Shown here one piece after another: positions 1-12,062 of a stretch of 64,000 nucleotides of DNA. The stretch spans positions 337,013-401,012 of the forward strand of contig QXCR01000007.1 of assembly GCA_004380135.1 (NCBI GenBank), given 5' to 3'. How positions within the stretch are numbered: the stretch's first letter is position 1; each line of letters opens with the position of its first letter. The notes under the pieces were generated by a model. The model worked only from the letters and a program-made list of their open reading frames with translations, was not told the origin of the DNA and made no database searches. This stretch comes from Stemphylium vesicarium. Taxonomy: Eukaryota > Ascomycota > Dothideomycetes > Pleosporales > Pleosporaceae. Position numbers and translations under genes: made by a program.

Positions 1-1341
1 CTGCGATATCACTGGTCTCAACGACTGGATGACTACTGGGTTCGGTTGTGATCCGAACGGACAATATACCAATTTCATCTAGGTCGATAGTAGGGCCCGT
101 GTCGATCCAAGCTTGCTGAAAGTTGACATTGCATATACCCGACCGACGGTTGAAGCGCTGGATAACTGCAAGAAGTCATGCCAGATTGACATTTCGTGAG
201 AACCGAGAGTCGGTCCGATATGAGCGGGGACCGTTGGCGGATTTGTGATCCTGAGGGGTGAAGTAGCAAGGGTACTTGTCATGATATTCGCACCGAGGTA
301 CATGACTGTCTAAGCCCAATGTGATCTTGGATCTTCACGGGCGGACCAGGTTCATGGATTGGAGCTTTGTTATCTGACAGGGTTTAGCGGAACGGGCGTG
401 ATGTTTGGATTGACACCCCGTTAAACAGTCTAGCGACAATCCCTGGGTATGTTGAATGGAGGATTCGGGCTGCAGTTCTAGTCGAAAGCATGCGCATCCG
501 TGACGCACTTGTGCATATACTTGGGAATACGTTCCTTGAGCCATATGTGGCTGCACGGTTATGTGCTGGTTCTCAAGCAGAGGATTACTTGTTCGTATAT
601 TCGTTCATGCTGGTTTTGCTCCTCAACAATGCATGACGTCCAAAGCGGGGTGGGCCAGCTCAATCTTCATCCTCGGGAGTCGGGCTTCATGGGTTCCGTT
701 ATGCCACCGATGACAGCCAACGTATCAAGATTACTGATGGATGCTCAAAGAGATGTAGATCTTAGTCGAGACAGCGGGTATGGCTGTAGGCCGGCGCTCG
801 TAGTGCCGGCTCGCACAGGCACCAAAAGTAGCAATCCAGGTAGGTCGGGGAAGAAGGCGGTCAACCATCGACGACCGAAGCAAGCGAGAAGGAACAGTAG
901 CTCATGGTAGGAGTGTGATTCGATGATTGCAGAAGAAGGCTCGGAAAGGCTAAAGCGTGCTTCTGCACGTCATACCTCGTACAGGGCTGCTCACCTTCTA
1001 GCGTTTCCATAAATTGATTGCTATACCTCTTCATCAACGATGCAGGATCTGCAGTAAGGGTGCTGTATTGCCTTTATGCTGATGAAAGGATGATAAGGAG
1101 GTAAAAAGCCTTGATTGAGTATGACACATAGCCGAGACGGGTACACACACGCATATGTATAGTAGGGATGGAAAGGTGCAGTATCGGCGATAGAGACCTG
1201 GATTTTGGAGCGGAGGCTACGACGCTTGAGGCTAGCAGCTTGTACCCCGCCCCCGCTTTCCTCATTGGGCGAGCCTGTCAGAAAATTATTGCAGAGAAAG
1301 ATAGATTGCGACACCGAAGCGCAAAGCGGACATCATCAAAC
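1..1341. other. No supported gene; left edge and upstream region of the ankyrin gene
   Basis: Short open frames occur on both strands, the longest about 136 codons at 500-910. None has a recognisable domain, a natural-looking composition or splice sites joining it to another frame. The last few hundred bases are probably the promoter and 5' leader of the ankyrin-repeat gene that starts at 1342. A gene entering from the left of the window cannot be excluded. Confidence 0.5.
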
Positions 1342-2021
1342 ATGGCAGGCCTAGACGAAGACTCTATAGACGAGGTCTTGTACCTGGCTCGTGCAAATGA
1401 AGCAGCCGAACTCGACTCGTTCCTATCCGAATTGGCCGCACAGACGAAGCGTTCCAAAACCGACTTGCTGACTGCGGCCATCGACCCATATTCCAAGAAC
1501 AGCGCACTACACTATGCTGCTGCAAATGGCCACAATGGTATTGTACCAGTGTGTTCATTCCGTATCGTGTAGGTCTGACTCATGATGTAGATATCATCAA
1601 GTTGCTCTTCTCGACAAGCACAGAGAAGCCTGCCCCAGCATTCCTCGACGCGACTAATGAAGCGGGCAACACCCCTCTCCACTGGGCAGCGCTAAACGGC
1701 CACCTCGAGAGCGTAAAACTCCTTATACAAGCCGGTGCGGACGTCACCATCGTCAACCGAGTAGGACACGACGCCGTCTATGAGGCAGAGATCAACGACA
1801 AGAACGAAGTGGTTGACTGGCTGCTTGGAGCCGTCGAAGAATTGGAGAAGGGTATCGGACAGACTGGCGAAGCGAGTGGCGAGAACATGGACGAGGAGAT
1901 GGACAGTGCAGAAAGCGACACCGCACCCGCCCAAGGAACGGCGGCTGACTCATCGGTAGAGAATGTCAGTAAGCAGATGGAAGGCTTGAACACCCAGGGA
2001 GGCACTTCGAGCGATAGCTGA
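1342..2021 (+). CDS. Ankyrin-repeat protein, YAR1-like
   Basis: Two exons, 1342-1537 and 1591-2021, give 208 residues. The 53-bp intron has GT..AG ends and a CTGAC branch site. An upstream in-frame extension is possible, but the ATG at 1342 (MAGLDEDSIDE) matches the family start. Two ankyrin repeats are clear: ALHYAAANGH, split by the intron, and NTPLHWAALNGH followed by VKLLIQAGADV. An acidic Ser/Glu-rich C-terminal tail follows. Length and layout match yeast Yar1 (about 200 residues), a chaperone of ribosomal protein uS3 that acts in 40S subunit assembly and stress tolerance. That role is inferred from family resemblance; another small two-ankyrin protein is the alternative. It converges with the WW-domain gene. 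Confidence 0.88.
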
Positions 2022-2661
2022 GCCAGCCGCGACCATTAGCTGCGCTCCAGCAGTGGAAGCGGCCTTCTCACAGCAGGGAGCCATACCTACCTCAGATCAC
2101 GTCGGTGATAAACCAATGGCCACAGTGCGCAGTCGCAATCAAGACGACCGCGTTTGCTCCACACATGATACTAGGCAATGGCGCCAGGGAACCAGACAGA
2201 CGAGGGCATTGGAGGCATTCTAGTTGGGACACATGGCAGATGAAGTGTCGTTATTTCTATGCGACGCACTAGAGGATGCAGAACCGCCTGTTGGAAACCA
2301 ACAGGGGTTACCAAGATAGCGCCTTGCTCCTACCAATAGACCCCCAATAAACATCCAGAGGAATAACCAAACAATGAGCTTACTGCTACTATTGATCATC
2401 GGCTTAGAAATGTGACGCGACGAAGGGCGTGCCCAAGCTGTACATGGGCGGTATAAGCCACAGCGCTGAACAAAAGGCTTCAAGATATGTGTGAATCCGG
2501 ATGGGGTCAAGATGTTGCAACTAAGAATCAAAGATGCAAAGACAAGTATCAGACCCTACCTGTAAAGATGAGCGCCAGTTTATCATGGTACTGCTGATGC
2601 CTAGGTCGCATTAGTGGACGTATTGACCTTGTCATCTTCTTCTTTCCTTACCGCCCATGTT
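2022..2661. other. Convergent 3' intergenic region with one weak minus-strand small ORF
   Basis: This is the space between the convergent ankyrin and WW-domain genes and should hold both 3' UTRs. The only item of note is an ATG-started 59-codon frame on the minus strand (2399 down to 2220). It has a hydrophobic stretch, LIVWLFLWMFIGGLLVGA, that could be a membrane helix. I have not called it a gene. Confidence 0.45.
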
Positions 2662-3548
2662 TCAATCCGAGCGGAGCCAGGCTTTGCGCTTCTCTTCCTT
2701 CTTCTCCTTGCGCTTCTCGTTGTACTCCTTGAGTTGCTTCTTAGAGAGGGTTTTAGCGCGGCGCTCTGCCTTGAGGCTACGGCCGTCGTGGCTGTTTGCA
2801 GCGGCATCTACGTCAAAGAAGGCGTTCATTTGACGCTTGCTCTTGTTTTCATCGTTGTGGAGCTCTGGGCCTTGGCCAGCTTGTTGGAATTTGCCTGTGA
2901 AGCGGTTGAATTGGGCAGTGGCCGAGTAGTCCTGTCCAGCTCCGTATGGCATGCGAGCCGCGGCAGCTGCAGCGGCGGCAGCTTCCTCAGCCTCTTCCTC
3001 CTCCTTGGTGGCCTCTCTGGCGTAGTCTGCATTGGGGTCGAAGCTGCCATGAATTGCGGGATTGTAGCCACCCCACTTGCGCCTGGGAGGAGAGCTGGTT
3101 CCAGGGGCACCAGAGCTTGAGGCCATGGCGGGCGCGCTACCACCAGCGTAGGTTCTGTATAGTTCACGTATTAGGCTGGGAAAGACAAAAGAAGACGATG
3201 ATAGTTAGCAAACCTGTCGTACGAGCCATAGCTATACATGGTGGAGGCCTCGGGGACGCGGGGATTTTCCCACTGCGAGACGCCCGTCTTGTGGTTGTAG
3301 AAATACCAGGCGCCGGCGTTGTAGTCCCATTTGCTCTCCCAGCCGTCGTCCTCGGCATCTGGGACAGGCTCATCCGGGAGCGGAGGCGCGCCATCGTCAT
3401 ACGGAAGGGGGGCCTCGGCGACCGATGTGTAGCTGCCTTCCCGGTTGTTCACGACGACGTCTGCGGCCTCTGGCGTGCTGGCACGGCCGTCGGCGGCGGC
3501 CGGTGAAGACTTGCGCGCCTGGTCCTGGCCGGCGTGTTCAGAAGCCAT
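2662..3548 (-). CDS. WW-domain protein with basic coiled C-terminus
   Basis: Two exons on the minus strand, 3548-3214 and 3154-2662, give 275 residues. The 59-bp intron is joined in phase 2, restoring SYDR-TYAGG across the junction. An ATG 30 bases further upstream (3578) is also in frame. Residues about 65-95 form a WW domain, WDYNAGAWYFYNHKTG ending in SQWENP, with the two signature tryptophans and the final proline. A central NPAIHGSFDPNADYA segment follows, then a Glu/Ala run and a lysine/arginine-rich C-terminus (LSKKQLKEYNEKRKEKK) likely to be helical. WW domains bind proline-rich ligands. The fungal relatives are uncharacterised or loosely linked to RNA processing, so function is unknown. 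The gene lies back to back with the Zn2Cys6 regulator. Confidence 0.88.
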
Positions 3549-5775
3549 AGTGGGAGCGAGAGAATCCTTCCTGTACACTTGGAACTGTTAGAGATGATGC
3601 GCTGGGCCAGAGCGCCTGCTGCATGCACGTTGTCGCGATGAGGGTGTCGGCAAGAGGTTTGACGACGGGGGGTGTGGTGGTGGTTGTTGCGGTCGCGCAC
3701 GCCGACTCGGGCGCACTTGCAGGCGCAGATTCGAGGCATGGCTTGGCGCACATCTGGGCACGCTACTTGCGTAAGCAGCACTTAGCGTGCATGTGACCTA
3801 GGGCTCTCACTCCCGAGGCTGGGCATTGCCTAGGTACCTCTACCCCAACATCGCCCATGACTCGCAAGCCGCTTCGCTTCGGTCCAGCTCAACGGCGATC
3901 CGCTTGTGCCTGAGCTTCGGTCCTTGCGTGCCAGTGCCCAGTGTGCAGTACCGGTTCCTTCGCCTGATCACTCGGTCCTTTGTCTCAGAATACGGTGCGA
4001 ATGTATTGTGGGCGTCATCGCATCGCAGCCGCCCACGACAGCCGTCCTTAGATCGACATTACAGCAGCAGCCTCACCTGCATTCCACGCACTTCGCGTAG
4101 GCATGCTCATTTACGGAGCGGGAATCAGTGACGGCATGCTGTCATGTGTCAAGCCCCCAAAGGATGCGGAAAATAGCCTTATATATCGATGCGCTCTCAT
4201 AACCACACACGCCCAAACTGGCGCATGAGCTCGGGAGCTGCGGCCAGGAAACCGAGCGAGAGGCCTGGAGCCGTTCGGCGCGGGCCAAAATGGCTTCATG
4301 CAAGCAAGGCCAGAGGCGTTAGGGGATCCGGGAGGTGAGAGGATCGAGATGGGCTCAATCGGCCGCTCAACGGCTGCTGTGAGCTCATTCCGATCCGCTT
4401 CCGGCGCCGCTTTAGCATGCCCACCGACGTCTCTCCTAGCTGACCGAGACAAGTGGCATCAGCGCGGCGGACATGCTTGCGCTGGGACAGGCTGGTGTCT
4501 GCTGTCTGCCGCCTGCCGTCTGCTGGCGATGCAGGGCCGGCCGCCGGGACACCTGTCGTCTTGTTTGCATTGTCGACGGCGGCCTATTTGCCCTCTTTTC
4601 TCCTGCAGCGAGAGCGTCGTTTACCGTGGCTGCGCTCCTTAGCTGCATCCAGCCCTTGGCCTCAATCTAACTGAAGCTTATTGGACGGAACCGCTCCAGA
4701 ACCTAACGCCAGGTCCCAGAGTTTCGCGGCAAAATAGCAAGGACATGTTCGCTGCATTCCGCTCCCACGCTGCATGATCTGCACAGGTCATTAGCGGATT
4801 AGCTGCGGTTGGCCAGTTGCGTGTTGGTACGATCTGGGGCTCACTTTGCCCACGCGCCATTCACGACTGCAGTAACGTGCATCAGTCTGCATCGCACGCA
4901 GCACGCTACCCTGCCCGCAGACGGTGTCGACTCGATATCTGCAGCCAATATTCCGGCTGGCTTGCCCACTACCCTGGTCTGTCCCAGCATCTTCGGGTCT
5001 CAAACAGCAAAGGCTCCACGACCATGTCCCTGGCGGTCCGTCACTGCACGCCACTGGGATGATAGCTGGCCTACTTTGAAGCCGCGGTTGCTCCCCTTCG
5101 GAGCCTGTTCTTACAAGGGCGTCCTGGTAAGCTCTTGACTGGCCGAGCACGGGTCCCGTTGTCGTCCGCCCACCTCCACCTCTGCTACCCGGTATTATCG
5201 TATTTATTGCTATTATCCTTTACCTCACAACTAAGCTGTCCAAACTGTGCCCGCCGCGTGCTCGGTGTCGATTGCGCCCAAAAGGTGTGTCTGCGCCGCA
5301 TATCATAACCCCTGCATCTGTAAGTTCTTCCCGTGTCGCCCCTACATGCCCTCTTACATGCACTGTTGCTTTGTGCTTCGCTTGCGGTTCATAAGGAGCC
5401 GGAAGAGCGGTGCTCAGTCTCTAGTCTTCAGACGTCAGCCCTGCACGGACCGTTGATTTCTCTGGCATATTTCCAAGACTGCAATAGCTTGCAGTGAATA
5501 GTCCAGTGCAGGCTAGACACGCGCGAGTGCGCTTCTGTTCGCTAGCAACCTTTCCAAGTCCGCCCCATACCTTCATAAACCCAACCTTGATGATTGCCAG
5601 CTGATGCTTTGTTTACATCAGTCTCACCCCTGCAGCAGTGCCCGATTCTCTTGAGAGTTTTAGGCCCTGAAATAGCTCCTGCTGTCACATAAACCTTCAT
5701 GTGGCCGGCCGACAGGGTGCACCGTGGAACTTCTCCCATTTCAAACGCCGAACTTCAACCCGCATCTCACCTGCT
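3549..5775. promoter_or_regulatory. Long divergent intergenic region upstream of the Zn2Cys6 regulator
   Basis: About 2.2 kb separates the divergent WW-domain and Zn2Cys6 genes. No frame here looks like protein. The stretch 5150-5775 is pyrimidine-rich with several short upstream frames, as expected for a long 5' leader of a regulatory gene. An ATG at 5699 is out of frame with the regulator and could act as a short upstream frame if transcribed. No specific operator can be named. Confidence 0.45.
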
Positions 5776-8652
5776 ATGCTTCTCAACATGAGTCGTCCGC
5801 CTAGCATACCGTCACACTCAGGCCCTCCACCGTCCTACAGTCCGTACTCAGCACATCATGCTTCAGCCTCTCGACCAGAAATTATTGCGCCTGGCCACCA
5901 CATTCGTCCCGCAGATCCCAGTGGGAACCAAGCCAGTGCGCAACAGCTACCAAGTCTCCGCACACTTTTAGAACCAGAATTACTCGACAAGAAGTCTTCC
6001 GATCCACAACTGGGTGCAGTTGGTCCTCAGCCCTCGTATACGCATTGCGGCCGCTACGGATCATCAAGTCCGACATTGAAAAGGCGGCATGAATACGACA
6101 GTTACTTCCATGGTTACCCAGAGCATAATGCTATGGCTTCTCAAACACTCTACCACCATCGTCAACCTCTGACAGCCACAAATGCTACTCCATCCACCGC
6201 GTCCTCGACGCCGAGCTCCGGATTCGGCGTGAGCCGACAAGAGCTTCACCGCCGCGAAAGTTTTGCCCACCCTTCACAGCATGATCTGGCTGGTGGGTTG
6301 CACCGGCAGCCGTCATTTCCATCTGATTCACCGGGTGCCATCATGACGCAGTCAGGCCAGCAAGAATTAGGGTTTGATCCGAGTAGGCCTGTTAGGATGA
6401 GACGACTAGACGGCACCTCACGAGCTCCACTACGATCTTCGCGATGCGTTGGCCAGCGCGACATACCGGGCGAAGGGCTTTGCTACGTCTACGAAGATGG
6501 CACCTACTGCCGGGCTATTATAGATGGTGAAGCAGTCAACCCTTCGTGGGGTATTACTAAGGCTGGCAAGCCTCGAAAGCGACTTGCGCAAGCTTGTCTG
6601 ACTTGTCGAGAGAAGAAGATCAAATGTGAACCTGGGTTCCCAAAATGCCACCAATGCACCAAGTCACAAAGAGTCTGCAGAGGGTAAGTGTTCTCTCCTC
6701 TCGAAACTTGAGGCTTTCTTATTCTGGAACTTGAAGCGCATTGACTTGGTCCCTCAATTATCAACACTTGTATCACTTAGTGACAAATACTGACGATCCA
6801 TAGTGGAATCAACCAGAGCAATGCGTCCGGCGATACTTCCCCGTCCAATTCCGCTCCGCTATATAAGCACCCATCATCCGAAGTGCTCAGTCCCGCAGTA
6901 GGCTCAGACAAGAACAAGGCTCCAGGAGAGTCGCGAGAACAACCAAAAACCATTGACAGTTGGAACGCCGGAACGCCGCTTAGACCCCGGAGGTTTCGAC
7001 CTAATACCACTACGAACACGAGAGACATGTCTGTACAGTCATACGACTCTGATTGGAGTGGTTCCCCAAACGACCAGGGGATGGAGGATCCTGGACACGG
7101 CTCTTACTCTGACCAGATTGCGCTCCAATGGGAACAAGATCCTTTCGAAACTGATCCCAGGACCACGATGGATCTACTGAATCTCTATTTCCTCCATGCT
7201 GGCCGCGCTACCTACAGTATGTTCCCACGTGGACCCTTCCTCTCCTGGGTTGAAACGAACCGCGACAAAAATCAAGACCACTTGATGCTTCTCTACGCCG
7301 TCTTGGCCATGGGTTCCGTCTTTTCGAATGATCCAGAGAAGAAGGCACTAGGGAAAAGATTTGTCTCCGTCGCCTCGTACGCCGCTGAAAAGCGGTTCGG
7401 GAGATTCAGTCTGCAGCTATGCCAAACACGATTGATGCTCGCGCTCTATTGCTTCGCCAGGGGCAAGTCGCAAGAAGCATGGGACTATTGCGGCACTGGT
7501 CTACGAGCTCTCAGTGCACTGAAGCTCAACACTGAAGACGGCGTCAAGGATCTTGCGGATAGTAACGCCAACATGGACTACGGGTTTGACCGCCGAACGT
7601 TCGAGGAATGCTGCCGCCGTACCTTCTGGTCTGGACTACTGATGGATGTAAGTTATGACATCATCAAGGATCCGACACCCGTTGACTTGACGCCACAACA
7701 GCGATACAACGGCTTCTTCGGGGGAACCCTGTTTGTGCTTAGTCTGGAGGATGCTTTTGTTCGGCTTCCAATTCCGGACAACATGTACGAGGCCTCAACA
7801 CCATGCGACGCACCCTTCTTTGACGAGGAGCTTCTGAGTCAAAGGGCGGCACCGAACCCGGCTATGGGCCATATGGCATACTTGTGTCTGATCTCGACAT
7901 TGTGGGGAGAGGTGCTAACCTTCACTGGCCGAACCGCACGGCGACCCGATAGTGGATATGAACGGCATTATGAAACGTTCTATGCAAAGACTTACGAGAA
8001 GCTGGACGCGTGGCGCAACACGCTACCAGACCATCTGCGTTATACCCCACAAAATCTCGACACAAGTATAATTGAAGGTTATGCGGGCACCTTCATATCC
8101 ATACACGCTCTGCATTACGCAGCGGCCATCCGGCTTAACCGCCACATCCGCGTCCACGCATTACCGACAGAGAAGATATGTCGGAACCTGGAGCAAGCGT
8201 TCCGCATGTCACATGAGTTCCTTGGGATAATGCACTCAATAGCCATGGTCAACCGTCAGCAGCGCCTCCCAGCGACCGCTGCATCCGAGTTCCTGTTCTC
8301 GACCCCATTCCCTGGGTATGCGCTCATGCTATCGGTCGATGTTCTCACCTCCTCTGGTCACATCTCAGCCCTGCCCACTCTGATTGAGACTCTGAGTACC
8401 ACGCTCTCTTGTATCGACGAACTAGCAAATTCCTGGGCGTCAGCAAAAACACAGCAGAAAGCAGTGTCACATCGCATCAAGCAACTTACCGAGCTTGCCG
8501 CGCAAGAACAACAAGGTATCAGGAACGGCAGCCACGGGAACTTCTGGAGAATCGGCAACAGTCTCGAAACCGCATTTGGGAGCGACGACGCGTTGTACAA
8601 GGCTGAGGACGCGTTGTTGTTTGGCATTGTCGGTCAGCTTACAGGTCAGTAA
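5776..8652 (+). CDS. Zn(II)2Cys6 transcription factor, RosA/NosA-like
   Basis: Two exons, 5776-6683 and 6804-8652, separated by a 120-bp GT..AG intron with a TACTGAC branch site, give 918 residues. Starts at 5776 (MLLNMSRPPS) and 5788 (MSRPPS) are both possible. Residues 1-230 are Pro/Ser/His-rich and disordered. A conserved GEGLCYVYEDG segment leads into a basic GITKAGKPRKRLAQA linker. The zinc cluster starts at Cys274 (ACLTCREKKIKCEPG, then CHQC and a sixth Cys in RVCRG) and is cut by the intron just after it. The fungal-specific middle homology region occupies about residues 425-640. A zinc cluster in mid-protein behind this linker is, from memory, the layout of RosA/NosA regulators of sexual development in Aspergillus. 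DNA-binding transcription factor is firm; the subfamily is inference. Confidence 0.9.
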
Positions 8653-9923
8653 TCGCCCAGCTGCAGACATTTGTCGCGCGGGCAGTTAGATTAAGAATTA
8701 TGCGCGGCCTTTTGCCAACTTCCATTCCTGCATTGTACCATTGCATGAGCCTCGGGGTTGAATTTGTGGTATTACACACCGCATGGAACCCTTCGGCCCG
8801 AGCCTCAGGATTGTAACACCTTGTCCTCCACGTGTCTCAAGCTTGCAGATTCCAACGAATCTGCGCATGGCAATCAAGCAACAAACGCTGATCAATAGTT
8901 GAGCAAAAATCTATGAACGAATCATCGCTACCGAAAACTTGTCATGCGTTCGGGCATGAATGATGACTCCTCAACCTTCCTATAATGCTATAATGCTATA
9001 CTGGCTATAGCTTGTAATTATGGGCTACCCTGTACTTGTACAGCTGTTTTATTCATTCCAGACAAGATTTGGCAGGCGTTACTATGATATGGGTCTAGGA
9101 CGGGATAGGATGGGAGTTTGGTACGATTTGGGGGTGATGCTTATCTGTCGATATTCTCTTACACCCTGAATTTCCGCCGCTTAGTATCTGGGACGGCATT
9201 TGTATGAACACTACAACGCGAGAACGAGTAGAACACCTCAATCAACTTGGGCTACTGCGACATCGCTGGGGCTTCAAACTCTCCCATGTCGAGAGCATAT
9301 CAAATCTTTCAACGAGTACGATCAATTGCAAGAGCATTGTGTCACGTATATTTCCTCATGGTCTAAGAGGGAGCGCCATCGCTTACTGTGAGACAGCATG
9401 ATCGATTCCACCTGCGGTACTACCTCACACAGCACGTTTCCTCCCTCTGTTACACAATGGCTTATAGGGACGGCGGTGGAAACCCGCACCTTGCGCCTCG
9501 GGTGCTACTCCATCTGCGGAGACCGCAATAAGCAAACAAAGAAACAAGTCAAATTCATGCGGGGTATACTGAGAGCAAGGAACCGTGCGACAGCAGATGA
9601 ACGTGCATCACACCCTCTTCGATTTCTTCGAGTCTCGAATCGAAATCGCTCCATCCACAGCGCCACTATCACACAGTCACCCAGGCATGCTGTCCCATCT
9701 TGCTGCCTGGGCATGCAGAGCGCCCCTAGATTGGCTGCAAACTATACCGATGAAAGAAAGAGCTAACCTCAGACAAGCAGAGAAACAGTGGTGACGACAC
9801 GTCCGATTGCTCCTTTACCGATCTGACGATCAGCACGTGCTTTGCGCCAATTTGAGGCTTTGAACATCGTATGCCTACCGGACGATCGTTACGCTACATA
9901 GACGAGGTACCGAACTCTGGCCT
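8653..9923. other. Intergenic, no supported gene
   Basis: This holds the 3' region of the Zn2Cys6 gene, then AT-richer sequence with a short direct repeat (TATAATGC twice near 8980-9000). No frame has recognisable protein features. Confidence 0.45.
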
Positions 9924-10820
9924 GTGACGAGAGCGCATTACCATCCGGCGAGTAACAATTCGTCTGGGAAACTCAACCTCCTCACCGTGGCTGATCTTTT
10001 AGCCCCAATTTCCTACTCTGCCCAGCGGGTATGTTCCAACCCATCGGAGCAAGTCCGGATATCCTGGTTCGTACACAAACCCCATGAGGCAAACACGACT
10101 ACGGAGTCGGGATTGAAACGTTTTCGAGCGCCACTGCCATCGAACGCGCACCACCAGGTTAAAAACAAGGTAAAGCTCCGCGACGGAACCGATGTCCGGG
10201 TACCTGTGAATGGTACACTACAGTCTCAGCTCCCAGACTCACACTTACCGAAAGCTCAAGCTGTCGTCACGCCTAAAATGGGGCTAACTAGCATGTGTCA
10301 TGTCCGCTCCGGAGGACCCATCCACCAACAATTATGCGAGAAATGCGATAACGAGCCACACTGTTTCGTCGACCATGCTAACTGCCAGCGACGCGGAGCT
10401 GCCGCCCACCGCGCGGATAGCTTCCGAAGCTCGTTTAGTACAAAGAAAGCCATGGTGAAAATGTGCCGACGCGGCACATTAGGGCAGCGAGAAGTTGCGG
10501 CTGCTTACAACCTACCGTCTGGGGGCGCACTAGACATCAGCCTAGACGACCGATTACCAACGTACCACGCGCGCCCCGAACTGTCAGTCAAAGTAGATCG
10601 AGACGAAGAGAAGGCAATGGAACGACGGGAAAAAAGCAAGTATACAGCCGCAACACCATCAAGCGCAAGGTTTCCAGCTAAAGCGAAACGAAGCACCAAA
10701 GGTACCAAAGTACACATCCATGTTGCCCCCCCTTCAGCCTCTCCACTTCTTTGCTTCTCCCACCCTTCCGCTTCCCTTCCACTACCGATGCCAGGTTCTT
10801 TTTCCGGAACCAACCCCTAG
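9924..10820 (+). other. Long open frame of uncertain status with a Cys/His cluster
   Basis: The frame is open for 298 codons but begins with GTG. The first in-frame ATG is at 10278, which would give 180 residues. The central part contains LCEKCDNEPHCFVDH followed by CQRRG and AAAHR. This loosely recalls degenerate C2H2-type modules of some fungal regulators, which have a C-x2-C then a His-rich half. A basic, charged stretch follows (VDRDEEKAMERREKSKY). The last 35 codons run into a C/T-rich tract that looks like promoter sequence rather than coding. It could be a real exon with an unrecognised upstream exon, a decayed regulator, or chance. I could not find a convincing splice partner. Confidence 0.25.
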
Positions 10821-11903
10821 ACGATCGACCTTTGGGACTACGACTACCATACTCAGCTACCCAACCCGCCACTATCCTAGATACCGAACTGTCACATCGC
10901 ATCGCATCACGATGCAGCCCAACGACGCGACGCGACGCAACACTGCATAACCTTCTTCCCCCTCCTCCTCCTTCCTCAGAGTTAGACGCAAATCTCCGTA
11001 GCCAGCTAGTTCAGCGTACGCACGTAGACAGGTAACTTCCCGTCGAACCGCAGCTTTCCCACTAGACTAGACTACCCGCCTGCGTTGCGTTCCCTTGGTG
11101 ATCGGAGTGTCTGAATGACTTTCGAGCTGCCTCTCGATCGTCAAAGACGGGTATTTCCTTTTTTTCTCCCTTTCTTCCCTTTTTCCGTGTCATGGGTAGC
11201 TCGGCACTTTTTTGGGATCGGAGAGATCGGGATGATCGAGGGTTGCGTAGGAGAGTTTTTTTTCTCCGGCTCCGGGAAAATAGAGACTGGCTTGTTGATC
11301 CGAGGAAGGAGGGGAGTGGTTGATAGTTGGGTCGGGTTGGTCGGTCGCTGGGGTGCTGGCCGTTGGGGCTGCGAGTAGCAATGCGCGTACGTGCGTAGTT
11401 CGGGGGGGAATTAGTAATGGGCAAGCGGCTTTTACCGTTGTTGTGGTTTGGCGTTGTGAGAAATACGGCGATGGGAATGGGGTCAAGGTTTAGTTTGGGC
11501 TGGGTTGGCTGGCGGGGTTGATGCTAAGGGCTTGGGCTTGTGATTGGGATCGTGATACTAGTTGGTAAGTGTGTACGATGGTACGGTATGATGGTACGAT
11601 AGGTAAGACGATTCTGCGGGTAATGTGTTGCATTAGATGATGTTGCGAGTAGAGCATGTTGATGAAGTGTTTGATAACATCATTTAGAGAGGATTACCAT
11701 TTGGACATATCTATATCATCGACATTACGGATAAATCTGTATCCAAACCATACTTTGATTGCAAATGTTGTGGTAGCTTTTTAACTATTCTGCGATATCT
11801 GCTTTACTCCCCCTTTGTCTTACACCTACACATTCCAACTACTTTACTATTTAATCATACACCTCCTTCTAACCGATCTATTCTCCACCCACTAGTATAC
11901 ACA
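10821..11903. promoter_or_regulatory. Pyrimidine-rich upstream region of the microgene
   Basis: C/T-rich blocks at 10716-10850 and 11800-11903 resemble fungal core promoters. A complete 12-codon ATG frame lies at 10912-10950 (MQPNDATRRNTA). Between them the sequence is G-rich around 11270-11530. The tract at 11800-11903 sits directly before the ATG at 11904 and is the likely start region of that transcript. The earlier tract may mark an independent or long-leader transcript. Confidence 0.35.
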
Positions 11904-12062
11904 ATGCCAGGTAAGCGAGTAAATGTCCACTTTTTTACTCTTCTCTCACATCTCCTATTAGCAAATGCTACATCCATCACCTTCTTTATATCCGTATTCG
12001 CCGAGAGCAAACAAGACAACAAAGAACATTATGTAGAGAGCAGGTCCGGCGGAATATCCTAG
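11904..12062 (+). CDS. Spliced microprotein gene (35 aa; 52 aa if the intron is retained)
   Basis: Exons 11904-11910 and 11962-12062 encode 35 residues (MPANATSITFFISVFAES..., ending SRSGGIS). The 51-bp intron has a strong donor GTAAGC and an acceptor CTATTAG, and it follows only seven coding bases, a position common in small fungal genes. The intron is a multiple of three and contains no stop. Retention would therefore give a 52-residue protein with a hydrophobic N-terminal stretch (HFFTLLSHLLLANATSITFF) that looks like a signal or membrane segment. A typical C/T-rich leader precedes the ATG. No homologue is recognised. The main alternative is a noncoding transcript with chance splice sites. 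Confidence 0.45.
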   Translation: MPGKRVNVHFFTLLSHLLLANATSITFFISVFAESKQDNKEHYVESRSGGIS

